Shown: piece by piece, positions 16,727 through 27,471 of the stretch | Layout of the letters: each line of letters opens with the position of its first letter | How positions within the stretch are numbered: position 1 is the stretch's first letter | Origin: Cupriavidus malaysiensis | Lineage (GTDB): Bacteria; Pseudomonadota; Gammaproteobacteria; Burkholderiales; Burkholderiaceae | Assembly (NCBI RefSeq): GCF_001854325.1 | Contig: NZ_CP017754.1 | Span: forward strand, 2,542,001 to 2,606,000 | Direction: 5' to 3' | Length of the DNA stretch: 64,000 bases | Notes under the pieces: generated by a model | What the model saw: the letters and a program-made list of their open reading frames with translations, nothing else | What the model was told of the DNA's origin: nothing | Databases searched by the model: none | Made by a program: the position numbers and the translations under genes

Positions 16727-17764
16727 CTAGGCGGCGCCGAAGGCGCCGCGCAGCGCGGCCACGGCATCGTCGTGGGCCTGCCCCACGGCCGGCACGAAGC
16801 GGCCCAGTTTGAAAAAGTCATGGATCATGCCCGGATACTCGGCCAGCTCGGCCGGCACACCCGCGGCGCGCAGCTTGGCCGCGTAGGCCACGCCCTCGTC
16901 GTGCAGCGGATCGTAGCCGGCCACGGCGATCCAGGCCGGGCAGCAACCGGCCACGTCGGCACCGCTGCCGCCGCCGTCCAGCGGGGCAAAGCGCCAGTCG
17001 TCGCGGCTGGAGTCCTGGTCCAGGTACTGGGCGAAGAACCACTGGATCATCTCGGCGGTCAGCAGGTAGCCCTCCGCCAGCGCCCGGTGCGACGGCGTAT
17101 CCTGGCGCGCGCAGGTGCCGGGATAGATCAGCATTTGCAGCACCGGCGCATGGCCCAGGCGGCGCGCCTCGACCGCGCAAGCGGTGGCCAGGGTGCCGCC
17201 GGCGCTGTCGCCGCCCAGTGCGATGCGCGCCGGATCCGCCCCCAGCGCGCCGGCCTCGGCGTAGGCCCAGGCCAGCACGTCGAAGGCATCGTGGACCGCC
17301 GTGGGAAAGCGCCACTGCGGCCCGAGCCGGTAATCCACCGACAGCACCATGCAATCGGCACGCATGGACAGCAGCCGGCACAGCGGATCGTGCGAAGCCG
17401 GGCTGCCCACCGTGAATCCGCCGCCATGGAAGTACAACAGCAGCGGCAACGGGTCGGCCCAGCTCGCCTCACGCGGCGCATACAACCGCGCGCCGATGGC
17501 ATGGCCGTCGCGTGCCGGCACACTCAGGTCCTGCACGTGATGCACGGGCAGCGGCGCGATATCGAGGATGGGGGCGCTCTTCTCGTAGGCGATCTTCGCA
17601 TCGAGCGGATCGAGCGCGTTGATGGGCGGACGCTTGGCGCGCGCGATCAGGTCCAGCAGCTGCGCCACCTGCGGATCCAGCGCGGCGTCCGGCCTGCCGG
17701 CCTGGGGCCGCGGGTCGGAAGAAGCCTGGGGGGAGCCGGGGGTGGCGGAGGAGGCAGCGGACAT
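16727..17764 (-). CDS. Hormone-sensitive-lipase-type alpha/beta hydrolase
   Basis: 345 residues from ATG 17764; a TTG start at 17803 is possible. It carries the HSL (family IV) oxyanion motif 'YFHGGGFTVGS' (about 117-127), nucleophile 'GGDSAGGTLA' (about 188), Asp in 'AGYDPLHDEG' and His in 'GMIHDFFKLG'. These enzymes cleave short-chain esters in the cytosol. A perfect 12-bp palindrome lies 140 bp upstream and suggests control by a TetR-like repressor. Confidence 0.9.
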   Translation of the reverse strand: MSAASSATPGSPQASSDPRPQAGRPDAALDPQVAQLLDLIARAKRPPINALDPLDAKIAYEKSAPILDIAPLPVHHVQDLSVPARDGHAIGARLYAPREASWADPLPLLLYFHGGGFTVGSPASHDPLCRLLSMRADCMVLSVDYRLGPQWRFPTAVHDAFDVLAWAYAEAGALGADPARIALGGDSAGGTLATACAVEARRLGHAPVLQMLIYPGTCARQDTPSHRALAEGYLLTAEMIQWFFAQYLDQDSSRDDWRFAPLDGGGSGADVAGCCPAWIAVAGYDPLHDEGVAYAAKLRAAGVPAELAEYPGMIHDFFKLGRFVPAVGQAHDDAVAALRGAFGAA

Positions 17765-17903
17765 GGGAAGCGAGGTCAAGCGGATATACGGGACAAGCTG
17801 CAAACGGAAATCTGATCACGCAAACGTCATCGGCGGGATGCGCACCGGCACACCGGCCGCCCCGGGATCGGCATCTCGCCTCCATACCGGAAGTTCGAAT
17901 TAT

Positions 17904-17915
17904 GAACGATCGTTC
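17904..17915. promoter_or_regulatory. Palindrome GAACGATCGTTC (candidate TetR-type operator)
   Basis: A perfect 12-bp dyad in an AT-rich part of the 390-bp gap between the lipase-like gene (start 17764, minus) and the 3' end of groEL. Its size and perfect symmetry fit TetR-family operators. No TetR gene is in the window, so the regulator would act from elsewhere. Confidence 0.35.
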
Positions 17916-17989
17916 GATTTTTTACATCATGCCAGTGAACGGCGCGGCGGGCATTACGAAATAACCCCGATTCCGGCCGCTGACGCAGA

Positions 17990-18012
17990 TTTTGCGCGAT
18001 GATCGCGCAAAA
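17990..18012. repeat. 23-bp perfect inverted repeat between groEL and hydrolase
   Basis: TTTTGCGCGA-TGA-TCGCGCAAAA, 10-bp arms with a 3-nt centre. On either strand it reads as a stem followed by A/T-rich ends, so it could be a bidirectional terminator-like element or an operator. It lies 51 bp past the groEL terminator hairpin and 226 bp upstream of the lipase-like gene. Confidence 0.4.
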
Positions 18013-18062
18013 CGCGAACGGAGCCTTGACAGCCCGGCCGATGCGCCGCAGGCCTGCAAGAA

Positions 18063-18098
18063 CAACGCCCCCTGGGCCGCGAAGCCGAGGGGGCGTTG
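18063..18098 (-). terminator. Rho-independent-type terminator of groES-groEL
   Basis: Perfect 11-bp GC-rich arms (CAACGCCCCCT / AGGGGGCGTTG) with a 14-nt loop, 57 bp past the groEL stop. On the minus strand the stem is followed by TTCTTGC, a weak T-rich tail. Position and stem strength make a terminator likely. Confidence 0.65.
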
Positions 18099-18154
18099 GC
18101 CCGGGGCCTGCCAGGCACCCGGGGAAACAGCGGAGAAAGGGAAAGACGGGTGCT

Positions 18155-20202
<2,048 letters not shown>

Positions 20203-20265
20203 CTGTTCTGGGCTCCAGGGAAATCGGGCGGGCGCGGGAGGCCGGGATCGGCGCGGTGCCGGCCA

Positions 20266-20292
20266 TCAGCACTCCCTGCGAACGAGTGCCAA
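20266..20292. promoter_or_regulatory. CIRCE operator (HrcA site) of groESL
   Basis: TCAGCACTC-N9-GAGTGCCAA matches the CIRCE consensus TTAGCACTC-N9-GAGTGCTAA at 16 of 18 arm positions, with the exact 9-bp spacer. It lies 64 bp upstream of groES and abuts the -10 box. HrcA bound here would block transcription until heat shock. hrcA itself is not in the window. Confidence 0.85.
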
Positions 20293-20298
20293 AGTATA
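20293..20298 (-). promoter_or_regulatory. -10 box (TATACT) of the groESL promoter
   Basis: On the minus strand TATACT (5 of 6 to TATAAT) is immediately upstream of CIRCE, so transcription would start within the operator, as in other HrcA-controlled groE operons. The -35 region is poor (TTCGCG-like at an 18-bp spacing). Confidence 0.5.
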
Positions 20299-20567
20299 GG
20301 AAGCCCCCCCGGCACGCGCGAACTGATCATTTCGCATTTACATAGGCGCCCGTCGCGCAGCACACAGCACGGCATGGCACCGTGCAGCAGGTGCCTTCTA
20401 GCCGCCGTGCACCGTTCGAAGGATTCCTCGCAAGCTCATGCGGATTTCCCGCTTCCCTTTTGCACGGGCTTGCGCAAGGCTCCCACCTGCACGGTAACCG
20501 CGGCAGCGATAGAAGCCACAGCAGCAGCGACCACCGCCCTATCCCTCATCCGCCCCAAGGAGCCTCC
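20299..20567. other. Divergent gap, groESL promoter / nitroreductase
   Basis: Part of the 365-bp gap between groES and the nitroreductase. Apart from the CIRCE and -10 elements, I see only a short dyad GCACGG-N7-CCGTGC at 20367-20385. No gene. Confidence 0.4.
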
Positions 20568-21167
20568 ATGACCCAGCCACGCCAAGCCGACCACGACATC
20601 GATCCGCTGTTCCTGCAGCGCTGGTCGCCCCGCGCCTTCACGGCGGAAGCCATCGCGCCGCAGACCTTGCTGCGCTTCTTCGAGGCCGCACGCTGGGCAC
20701 CGTCCGGCTACAACGCGCAGCCCTGGCGCTTCATCTATGCGCGGCGCGACACGCCGGACTGGCAGCCGCTCTTCGCCTCGCTGTCGGAGTACAACCAGAG
20801 CTGGGCCGCGCGCGCGGCCGTGCTGGTGGCGGTGCTGTCGCGCAAGACCTGGACCGCGCCGGGCAAGAGCGAGCCGCAGCCGGTCGCCACGCATTCCTTC
20901 GACGCGGGTGCCGCCTGGGCCAACCTGGCGCTGCAGGCCACCGCGGCGGGCTGGCACGCCCACGGCATCGGCGGCTTCGACAAGGCGCGCCTGCGCGAGG
21001 CGCTCGGCATTCCCGAGGACTACGCCATCGAAGCGGTGGTGGCCATCGGCCGGCAGGGCGACAAGTCCTTGCTGCCCGAGGCGCTACAGGCGCGCGAGCA
21101 GCCCAACGAGCGCCTGCCGCTGGCGCGACTGGTCAGCGAAGGGCGCTTTGCCTTCGCCGAAGACTGA
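20568..21167 (+). CDS. Nitroreductase family flavoprotein
   Basis: 199 residues from ATG 20568 with AAGGAG 6 bp upstream. The FMN-binding nitroreductase fold is indicated by 'FLQRWSPRAFTAEAI' near the start, 'FFEAARWAPSGYNAQPWRFIYARR' (about 36-60) and the later 'SFDAGAAWANLALQATAAGWHAHGIGGFD' segment. These enzymes use NAD(P)H to reduce nitro groups, quinones or flavins. It lies tail to tail with the LLM-class monooxygenase, which needs reduced FMN; supply of FMNH2 to that enzyme is a possible but unproven role. Confidence 0.9.
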   Translation: MTQPRQADHDIDPLFLQRWSPRAFTAEAIAPQTLLRFFEAARWAPSGYNAQPWRFIYARRDTPDWQPLFASLSEYNQSWAARAAVLVAVLSRKTWTAPGKSEPQPVATHSFDAGAAWANLALQATAAGWHAHGIGGFDKARLREALGIPEDYAIEAVVAIGRQGDKSLLPEALQAREQPNERLPLARLVSEGRFAFAED

Positions 21168-21217
21168 ACGGCGACCAGGCTGCCTCGCACCGGGCAGGCA
21201 GCCTGGCACGCACGGAC

Positions 21218-22582
21218 TCAGGCGGCATCCGCCGCGTCGGCCCGTCTCCGCGCGGCCGGATGCGGCGGCCGCCGCAGCCCGAGATGCTCGCGCAGCGTGG
21301 TGCCGCTGTAGTCAGTGCGGAACAGGCCGCGCCGCCGCAACTCGGGCAGCACCAGTTCGATGAAGTCAGTGAGGCCGCCGGGCAGCACCGGCGCCATCAC
21401 GTTGAAACCGTCCGCGCCATAGGCCTGGAAGCGCTCCTCCAGCGCATCGGCGATCTGCGCCGGCGTGCCGACCAGTTGCCAGTGGCCGCGCGCGCCTGCC
21501 ACGCGCTGGTAGAGCTGGCGGATGGTCAGGTTCTCGCGCCGCGCCAGGTCGAGCATCAGGCCCTGGCGGCTCTTGCTGCCGTTGGTGGGCGGCAGCTCCG
21601 GGATGGGCCCGTCGAGCGGATACGCGGACAGGTCCGCCCCGGTCAAGGCCGACACCAGCGCCAGCCCGACCACCGGATCGATCAGCGCCTGCAACTGCTC
21701 GAACTTCTCGCGCGCCTCGGCCTCGCTGTGCCCCACCACCGGAAACACGCCCGGCAGGATCTTCAGGTCCTCGGGCCGGCGGCCGTGGCCGGCCAGCCGC
21801 CCCTTCAGATCGGCATAGAAAGCCACAGCATCTTCCAGGGTCTGCTGGGCGGTGAAGACCACCTCGCCGCGGCGCGCGGCCAGTTCCTTGCCGGGCTCGG
21901 AGGAGCCGGCCTGCACCACCACCGGCTGCCCCTGCGGGGGACGCGCGACGTTGAGCGGCCCCTGCACGCTGAAATGCCGGCCGCGGTGGCCCAGCACGTG
22001 GCGCCGCGCCGGCTCGTAGTAGCGCCCGCTCGCCTTGTCGCGCAGGAAGGCATCGTCCTCCCAGCTGTCCCACAGGCCGCTGACCACGTCGGCGAATTCT
22101 TCGGCACGCTGGTAGCGCTCCTCGTGGCTGAAGTGCCGCACCCGGTTGAAGTTGCGCGCCTCGTGCTCGCTGGACGAGGTCACCAGGTTCCAGCCCGCGC
22201 GGCCTCCCGAGAGATGGTCGAGCGAGGCGAACTTGCGCGCGATGTGATAGGGCTCGTTGAAGCTGGTCGAGGCGGTGCCGACCAGCCCGATGCGCTCGGT
22301 GACGGCAGCCAGCGCCGACAGCAGGGTGATGGGTTCGAACTGGGCCTGGTAGCTGTGCGCGGTGCGGCTCAGGAACTCCACGTCGTCGCCGCGCGTGCCA
22401 ACACCATCGGCGAGGAACACCAGGTCGAACTTGGCCGCCTCGGCGGCCTGGGCGAGCGCGGCATAGTGACGGAAATCGATTCCCGCGTCGGCCTTGGCCT
22501 CGGGATGCCGCCACGCGGCGATATGGTGCCCGCTGGGGTACAGGAATGCACCGAGGCGCATCTGCTCATTGCGTCTTGCCAT
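21218..22582 (-). CDS. LLM-class FMN-dependent monooxygenase (NtaA/SnaA/DszA family)
   Basis: 454 residues from ATG 22582 (alternative ATG 22561). It belongs to the bacterial luciferase-like group that uses FMNH2 from a partner reductase. Landmarks: 'LGAFLYPSGHHIAAWRHPEA' at the start, 'FDLVFLADGV', 'ASTSFNEPYHIARKFASLDHLSGGRAGWNLVTS' (about 103-136) and 'GQPVVVQAGSSEPGKELAARRGEVVFTAQ'. Family members include NTA monooxygenase, dibenzothiophene sulfone monooxygenase DszA and B. subtilis YtnJ/CmoJ, which cleaves S-alkyl cysteines. It is divergent from the binding-protein gene at 22920, so it probably belongs to the adjacent transport-catabolism block. The substrate is not known. Confidence 0.9.
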   Translation of the reverse strand: MARRNEQMRLGAFLYPSGHHIAAWRHPEAKADAGIDFRHYAALAQAAEAAKFDLVFLADGVGTRGDDVEFLSRTAHSYQAQFEPITLLSALAAVTERIGLVGTASTSFNEPYHIARKFASLDHLSGGRAGWNLVTSSSEHEARNFNRVRHFSHEERYQRAEEFADVVSGLWDSWEDDAFLRDKASGRYYEPARRHVLGHRGRHFSVQGPLNVARPPQGQPVVVQAGSSEPGKELAARRGEVVFTAQQTLEDAVAFYADLKGRLAGHGRRPEDLKILPGVFPVVGHSEAEAREKFEQLQALIDPVVGLALVSALTGADLSAYPLDGPIPELPPTNGSKSRQGLMLDLARRENLTIRQLYQRVAGARGHWQLVGTPAQIADALEERFQAYGADGFNVMAPVLPGGLTDFIELVLPELRRRGLFRTDYSGTTLREHLGLRRPPHPAARRRADAADAA

Positions 22583-22919
22583 GGTGGCCGCGCTCCTTTG
22601 GTCCTTGGGTTCTCAGGCGGGCCGCCCGGGCAGGCGCCGCCGATTCGGTACGCGCGCCACCGCCCGGGCAAGACCTGGACGGCCATCGCGCGCGCTGCCG
22701 GAGGCCGTTCCGGCACGGTCCTCCCGCCGGCGTCCGGGCCGGCTGCTGCGCGCCAACATAGCGCCTGCCGGCACGCGCCGGCAACGAAGCAAATCGCGCT
22801 TGCATATGCGCGGTGCGCCGCGCCCGGGCGCATATCGATATCCGCAATGCTTCCTTCGTGGCAGGGCCCGGCGGCACTAGCATCGCCCCTCCTGCATCTG
22901 CTTTTTCTTGCTCGCCACC
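22583..22919. promoter_or_regulatory. Divergent promoter region of the LLM monooxygenase / ABC operon
   Basis: 337 bp with no gene. It separates the minus-strand monooxygenase from the plus-strand transporter operon and must hold both promoters. AT-rich palindromic patches are present, for example ATATCGATAT at 22832-22841. I see no recognised operator, and no regulator gene sits next to the operons. Confidence 0.4.
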
Positions 22920-23756
22920 ATGCCACGCCCCCCCTCCCTGCCCCGCCGTGCCGCCGCGCTGCTCGCGCTCTCCCTGCTGACCCTGGGCACCGCCCGTGCC
23001 GACGCCACCCTCGACCGCATCAAGCAGCGCGGCAAGGTGGTCATCGGCGTCGGCGCCAGCGGCGGCCCGTTCGGCTCGGTCGACCCCGCCACCCAGCAAC
23101 TGGTCGGCTGGAACCCGGAACTGGCGCGTGACCTGGCCAGGCGGCTGGGCGTGGAGGCGGAACTGGTGCAGGTCCAGCCCTCCAACCGCGTGCAGTTCCT
23201 GCAGGCCGGCAAGGTCGACCTGCTGATCGCCTCGATGGAATACAACCCCGAGCGCGGCGAGCTGCTCGGCTACGCGCCCACGCCCTTCTACCGCGTCGGC
23301 GGCACCGCGGCCGTCCTCAAGCGCAGCGGCATCCACCAGTGGGAAGACCTGCGCGGCAAGACCGTGTGCGCATCCCAGGGCAGCAGCTATATCAAGCCGC
23401 TGCAGGAGCAGTACGGTGCCAGCGTGCGCGGGTACAAGACCGCCGCCGAATCGCTGCTGGCCCTGCGCGGCGGCCAGTGCGTCGCAGCCGTGCACGACGC
23501 CACGCTGATCCACCCGCAACTGCGCGGCAATCCCGAGTGGGCCGACTACGCAGCGCCGATCCCCAGCGAGATCCTGCCGGCGCCCTCGGTGGTGTGGACC
23601 CGCAAGGGCGAGGCCGACACCATCGCCGCGGTCGACAAGATCGTGCGGGAATGGCACCGCAGCGGCTGGCTGATCGCCACCGAGAAACGCCTGGGCATCG
23701 CGCCGCCGCAGCCCCTGCTGCCCGAACTGCAGGCCCGCTTCAAGCAGTCCTCCTGA
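22920..23756 (+). CDS. Amino-acid ABC transporter substrate-binding protein (SBP1)
   Basis: 278 residues from ATG 22920. A signal peptide ends near 'LGTARADA'. The mature part is an SBP family 3 (polar amino acid) protein: 'TLDRIKQRGKVVIGVGASGGPFGSVD', 'ELARDLARRLGVEAELVQVQPSNRVQFLQAGKVDLLIASM', 'SGIHQWEDLRGKTVCASQGSSYIKPLQEQYGASV'. It would carry a polar amino acid to the permease pair encoded at 27468-29019. It is one of three related binding proteins in this block (also 23841 and 33265). Confidence 0.93.
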   Translation: MPRPPSLPRRAAALLALSLLTLGTARADATLDRIKQRGKVVIGVGASGGPFGSVDPATQQLVGWNPELARDLARRLGVEAELVQVQPSNRVQFLQAGKVDLLIASMEYNPERGELLGYAPTPFYRVGGTAAVLKRSGIHQWEDLRGKTVCASQGSSYIKPLQEQYGASVRGYKTAAESLLALRGGQCVAAVHDATLIHPQLRGNPEWADYAAPIPSEILPAPSVVWTRKGEADTIAAVDKIVREWHRSGWLIATEKRLGIAPPQPLLPELQARFKQSS

Positions 23757-23840
23757 TTCGCGTCCGCCTGCATGCCCGCCTGCATGTCCGCTGACGCCTG
23801 CCGCGCCGTCCACGCCGGCAGGCCGCCTCACCCCGCAGCC

Positions 23841-24722
23841 ATGACCGCCTCCCGTTTTCTTTCGCCCCTTCTCTGCGCCGCGCTGGCGCTCTGCGCCGGC
23901 GCGGCCCATGCCGACGCCACCCTCGACAAGATCAAGCAGCGCGGCAAGCTCTCGGTCGGCATCGACGGCGCCAGCCCGCCTTTCGGCCAGCTCGACACCG
24001 CCACCGGCAAGACCGGCGGCTACCAGACCGAGCTCGCCGCCGACCTCGCGCGCCGCCTCGGCGTGACGCTGGAAACCGTGCCCGTCACGGCCTCCACGCG
24101 CGTGCAGTTCCTGCAGGCCGGCAAGGTCGACCTGCTGGTGGCCAATATCCAGTGGACGCAGGAACGCAGCGAGATCCTCGACTTCGCGCCCACCCCCTAC
24201 GACCTGGTCGGCGGTGCCGCCGTGGTGTCCAGGCGCAGCGGCATCCGGCGCTGGGAAGACCTGCGCGGCAAGGTCGCCTGCGTCTCCCAGGGCAGCAATT
24301 TCGCCCGTCCGCTGGCCGAGCGCTACGGCGCCATCGTCAAGGGCCTGCGCGGCATTCCGGAATCGCTGCTGGCGCTCAAGGGCGGCACCTGCGCGGCCTC
24401 GGTCCATATCCAGCCGGCCCTGTACCACACCCTGCACGGCCCCAGCGCTGAGGAATGGAAGGACTTCACGCTGGCCACCGAGGAACAGCTGATCCCCTCG
24501 CCGACCGTGGTCTGGACCCGCCGCGGCGAGAAAGACACCGTGGCTTTCGTCGACCAGGCGATCCGCGACTGGCACCGCTCGGGCTTCCTGCTCGCCACCG
24601 CGCGCAAGTCCGGCGTGCCCGACGGCGCCTACATCAAGCCGGCCAATGCACGGGCGCAGCAGGGCAGGTACGACACCGCGCCCGCTGACTTCGCCGTCTT
24701 CACCGAGGGCAAGAAGCCATGA
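23841..24722 (+). CDS. Amino-acid ABC transporter substrate-binding protein (SBP2)
   Basis: 293 residues from ATG 23841 ('MTASRFLSPLLCAALALCAGAAHA', signal peptide). It is clearly paralogous to SBP1: 'DATLDKIKQRGKLSVGIDGASPPFGQLD', 'TRVQFLQAGKVDLLVANIQWTQERSEILDFAPTPYDLVGG', 'SGIRRWEDLRGKVACVSQGSNFARPLAERYGAIVKG'. It lies 84 bp after SBP1. Two binding proteins in tandem suggest two related ligands feeding one permease. Confidence 0.93.
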   Translation: MTASRFLSPLLCAALALCAGAAHADATLDKIKQRGKLSVGIDGASPPFGQLDTATGKTGGYQTELAADLARRLGVTLETVPVTASTRVQFLQAGKVDLLVANIQWTQERSEILDFAPTPYDLVGGAAVVSRRSGIRRWEDLRGKVACVSQGSNFARPLAERYGAIVKGLRGIPESLLALKGGTCAASVHIQPALYHTLHGPSAEEWKDFTLATEEQLIPSPTVVWTRRGEKDTVAFVDQAIRDWHRSGFLLATARKSGVPDGAYIKPANARAQQGRYDTAPADFAVFTEGKKP

Positions 24723-24742
24723 CGCGCCAGGACACCTGAAGC

Positions 24743-26188
24743 ATGACGAAGGAAGACCTGCTTCCCAGCCTGCGCCACGCGCTCGGCGCAGCGCATGTGC
24801 TGACCGCGCCGGACGATACCGCCGGCTACCTGACCGACCGCCACGGCCGCCTGCACGGGCGCGCGCTGGCCGTGGTCCGTCCCGCCGACACAGCCCAGGT
24901 CGCCGCCGTGGTGCGCCTGTGCCGCGCGCATCGCGCGCCGATCGTGCCACAGGGCGGCAATACCGGCCTGGTCGGCGGCGCCACGCCGGATGCCAGCGGG
25001 CACGCGGTGCTGTTGTCACTGGGCCGCCTGAACCGCATCCGCGCGGTCGATACCGACAACGACACCATCACCGCCGAGGCCGGCGTCGTGCTGGCCCGGC
25101 TGCAGGAAGCGGCACGCGAGGCCGGGCGGCTGTTCCCGCTCAGCCTCGGCTCCGAGGGCAGCTGCACGGTCGGGGGCAATCTCGGCACCAATGCCGGCGG
25201 CACCCAGGTGCTGCGCTATGGCAATACGCGCGAGCTGGCGCTGGGCCTGGAAGTGGTCACCGCCGACGGCGAGATCTGGGACGGCTTGCGTGGCCTGCGC
25301 AAGGACAATACCGGCTATGCCCTGCGCGACCTGTTCATCGGCAGCGAAGGCACGCTAGGCATCATCACGGCAGCCACGCTCAAGCTCTACCCACAGCCCG
25401 CGCTCCAGCTCACCGCGCTGCTGGCCTTCCCCGCCATCGGCGACACCATCGGCTTCCTGTCGCGGGCGCGCGCCGGCTTCGGCGCCGCGTTGACCGCCTT
25501 CGAGCTGATCTCCGACACCGCGCTCGGCCTGGTCGCCCGGCACGTGCCCGAGCAAGCCATCCCGCTCGATGCCACGCAGCCGTGGTACGCCTTGCTGGAG
25601 CTGTCCGACAGCGAAGGCGAGGCGCACGCGCGTGCGCGCTTCGAGGCGGTGGTCGGGCAGGCCATCGAGGATGGCCTGGTGGCCGATGCCGCCATCGCCG
25701 CCAGCGTGGCGCAGAGCCAGTCGCTGTGGCGCCTGCGCGACCAGGCGCTGGGTGTGGCCCAGCAGCGCGACGGCGGCAACCTCAAGCACGATATCTCGGT
25801 GCCTGTCTCGCGCATCCCCGCCTTCCTGCAAGCCACCGCCACCGCGCTGCAGGCCGCCTTCCCCGGCGTGCGCCCGGTCGCCTTCGGCCATCTGGGCGAC
25901 GGCAACCTGCACTACAACGTCTCGCACGCCCTCGCCTCCACCCCGGCCGCACTGTTCGCCGACGAGGCCGCCATCCATCGCCTGGTGCATGACAGCGTGC
26001 ATGCGCACGGCGGCTCGATCAGCGCCGAGCACGGCCTCGGCCAGCTCAAGCGCAACGAACTGCCGCGCTACAAGAGCGCGGTCGAACTCGACCTGATGCG
26101 ACGGCTGAAGCAGGCCTTCGACCCGCTCGGCCTGCTCAACCCCGGCAAGGTGCTGCCGGAGTCCCAACCCGACGCCTCGACACCATGA
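24743..26188 (+). CDS. FAD-linked D-2-hydroxyacid dehydrogenase (GlcD / D2HGDH-like)
   Basis: 481 residues. The N-terminal FAD domain has 'PIVPQGGNTGLVGGATPD' (about 69-86) and 'SLGSEGSCTVGGNLGTNAGGTQVLRYGNTRELALGLEVV'. The C-terminal domain has the metal-site motifs 'FGHLGDGNLHYNV' (about 385) and 'ISAEHGLGQLKRNELPRYKS'. The family oxidises D-lactate, D-2-hydroxyglutarate or other D-2-hydroxyacids to 2-oxoacids. In this operon it could act on a hydroxy acid related to the imported amino acid, for example mercaptolactate; that is inference. Its stop overlaps the next start (ATGA). Confidence 0.9.
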   Translation: MTKEDLLPSLRHALGAAHVLTAPDDTAGYLTDRHGRLHGRALAVVRPADTAQVAAVVRLCRAHRAPIVPQGGNTGLVGGATPDASGHAVLLSLGRLNRIRAVDTDNDTITAEAGVVLARLQEAAREAGRLFPLSLGSEGSCTVGGNLGTNAGGTQVLRYGNTRELALGLEVVTADGEIWDGLRGLRKDNTGYALRDLFIGSEGTLGIITAATLKLYPQPALQLTALLAFPAIGDTIGFLSRARAGFGAALTAFELISDTALGLVARHVPEQAIPLDATQPWYALLELSDSEGEAHARARFEAVVGQAIEDGLVADAAIAASVAQSQSLWRLRDQALGVAQQRDGGNLKHDISVPVSRIPAFLQATATALQAAFPGVRPVAFGHLGDGNLHYNVSHALASTPAALFADEAAIHRLVHDSVHAHGGSISAEHGLGQLKRNELPRYKSAVELDLMRRLKQAFDPLGLLNPGKVLPESQPDASTP

Positions 26189-27471
26189 CCTTCCCGCTTT
26201 CCCAACGCGCACGCCGGGTGCGCCTGTCGCCGATCGCCGCGGCCGGCCAGCGCGCCGCCGCCCTCGCCGGCGCAGGCCGCGACGTCCTGGCCCTGACCGC
26301 CGGCGAACCCGAGTTCGATACTCCCGAAGCCATCAAGCAGGCCGCGGTGGCAGCGCTGGCGCGGGGCGAGACCAGGTACACGCCCACCGCCGGCACCGCC
26401 GCGCTGCGCCGCGCCATCGCCAACCGCTATGCGCGCGAGCCCGGCCTGGCCGTCACGCCCGCCGAGGTCTTCGTTTCCAATGGCGGCAAGCAGGTCATCT
26501 ACAGCGCCTTCGCCGCCACCCTGGATGCCGGCGACGAGGTCCTGCTGCCGGCCCCCTACTGGCCGTCCTTCCCCGACATCGTACGCATCAACGACGGCTC
26601 GCCGGTGATCGTGCCCTGCGACGAGCGCAGCGGCTTCAAGCTCGACGCCGCCCGTCTGGAGTCCGCCATCACGCCGCGCACGCGCTGGCTCGTGCTGAAC
26701 ACGCCCGCCAACCCGACCGGCGCCGTCTACGGCAGCGAGGAGCTGGCCGCGCTGGCGGCGGTGCTGCGCCGCCACCCGCAGGTGCTGGTGCTGCTCGACG
26801 AGATCTACGAGCAGATCCGCTTCGTCGCGGCGGGCCCGCACTGGCTGCAGGTAGCGCCCGACCTGCGCGAGCGCACGCTGCTGGTCAACGGCGCGTCCAA
26901 GACCTATGCCATGACCGGCTGGCGCATCGGCTGGGGCATCGCCCCCGCCGAACTGGTGCAGGCCATGACCGCGATCCAGTCGCAGGTGTCGTCCGGCGCC
27001 AGCGCCCTGGGCCAGGCCGCCACGGCGGCCGCGCTGGAGGCCACCGACCAGGCCTTCGTGGTCCAGGCGCGGGAGGCCTACGCGCGCCGCGCCGCACTGA
27101 CCGCGCAAGCCATCAACGCCATCCCCGGCCTGCGGCTGCTGGCCCCGCAGGGGGCGTTCTTCGCCTATGTGAACTGCGCCGGCCTGATCGGCAAGGTGCG
27201 CCCGGACGGGCGCCCGCTGGCCAGCGATGGCGATGTCGTCGAATGGCTGCTCGACAGCGAGGGCGTGGCCGTGGTCGACGGCGGCGCCTATGGTTTGTCG
27301 CCCTACTTCCGCCTGTCCTTCGCCGTCGCCGACGCGGTGCTGGAGCAAGCGCTGCGCCGCATCGCGCGCGCGGTCGCGGCGCTCTCGTCCCCGGCGAATG
27401 CAGCGGATGCGGCGGGCACGGTCGATGCGGACGCGCTCACCGCGCCGCTACCGCAGGAGGCCGCCGCATGA
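26185..27471 (+). CDS. PLP-dependent class I aminotransferase
   Basis: 428 residues. Fold-type I aminotransferase of the AspB/AAT group: 'LTAGEPEFDTPEAIKQAAVAALARGETRYTPTAGTAALRRAIA' (about 36-78), 'APYWPSFPDIV', 'LNTPANPTGAVY', 'VLLDEIYEQIRF' and the PLP lysine in 'NGASKTYAMTGWRIGW' (about 234). It converts an amino acid plus a 2-oxoacid. A 25-residue Ala-rich tail follows the domain. It overlaps its neighbours by 4 bp at both ends, so it is tightly coupled to the dehydrogenase and the permease. Confidence 0.92.
   Translation: MTFPLSQRARRVRLSPIAAAGQRAAALAGAGRDVLALTAGEPEFDTPEAIKQAAVAALARGETRYTPTAGTAALRRAIANRYAREPGLAVTPAEVFVSNGGKQVIYSAFAATLDAGDEVLLPAPYWPSFPDIVRINDGSPVIVPCDERSGFKLDAARLESAITPRTRWLVLNTPANPTGAVYGSEELAALAAVLRRHPQVLVLLDEIYEQIRFVAAGPHWLQVAPDLRERTLLVNGASKTYAMTGWRIGWGIAPAELVQAMTAIQSQVSSGASALGQAATAAALEATDQAFVVQAREAYARRAALTAQAINAIPGLRLLAPQGAFFAYVNCAGLIGKVRPDGRPLASDGDVVEWLLDSEGVAVVDGGAYGLSPYFRLSFAVADAVLEQALRRIARAVAALSSPANAADAAGTVDADALTAPLPQEAAA

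Noticed and set aside
22566..25019. 817-residue minus-strand open frame
   Set aside because: Antisense to SBP1, SBP2 and the start of the FAD dehydrogenase, which have strong family motifs on the plus strand.
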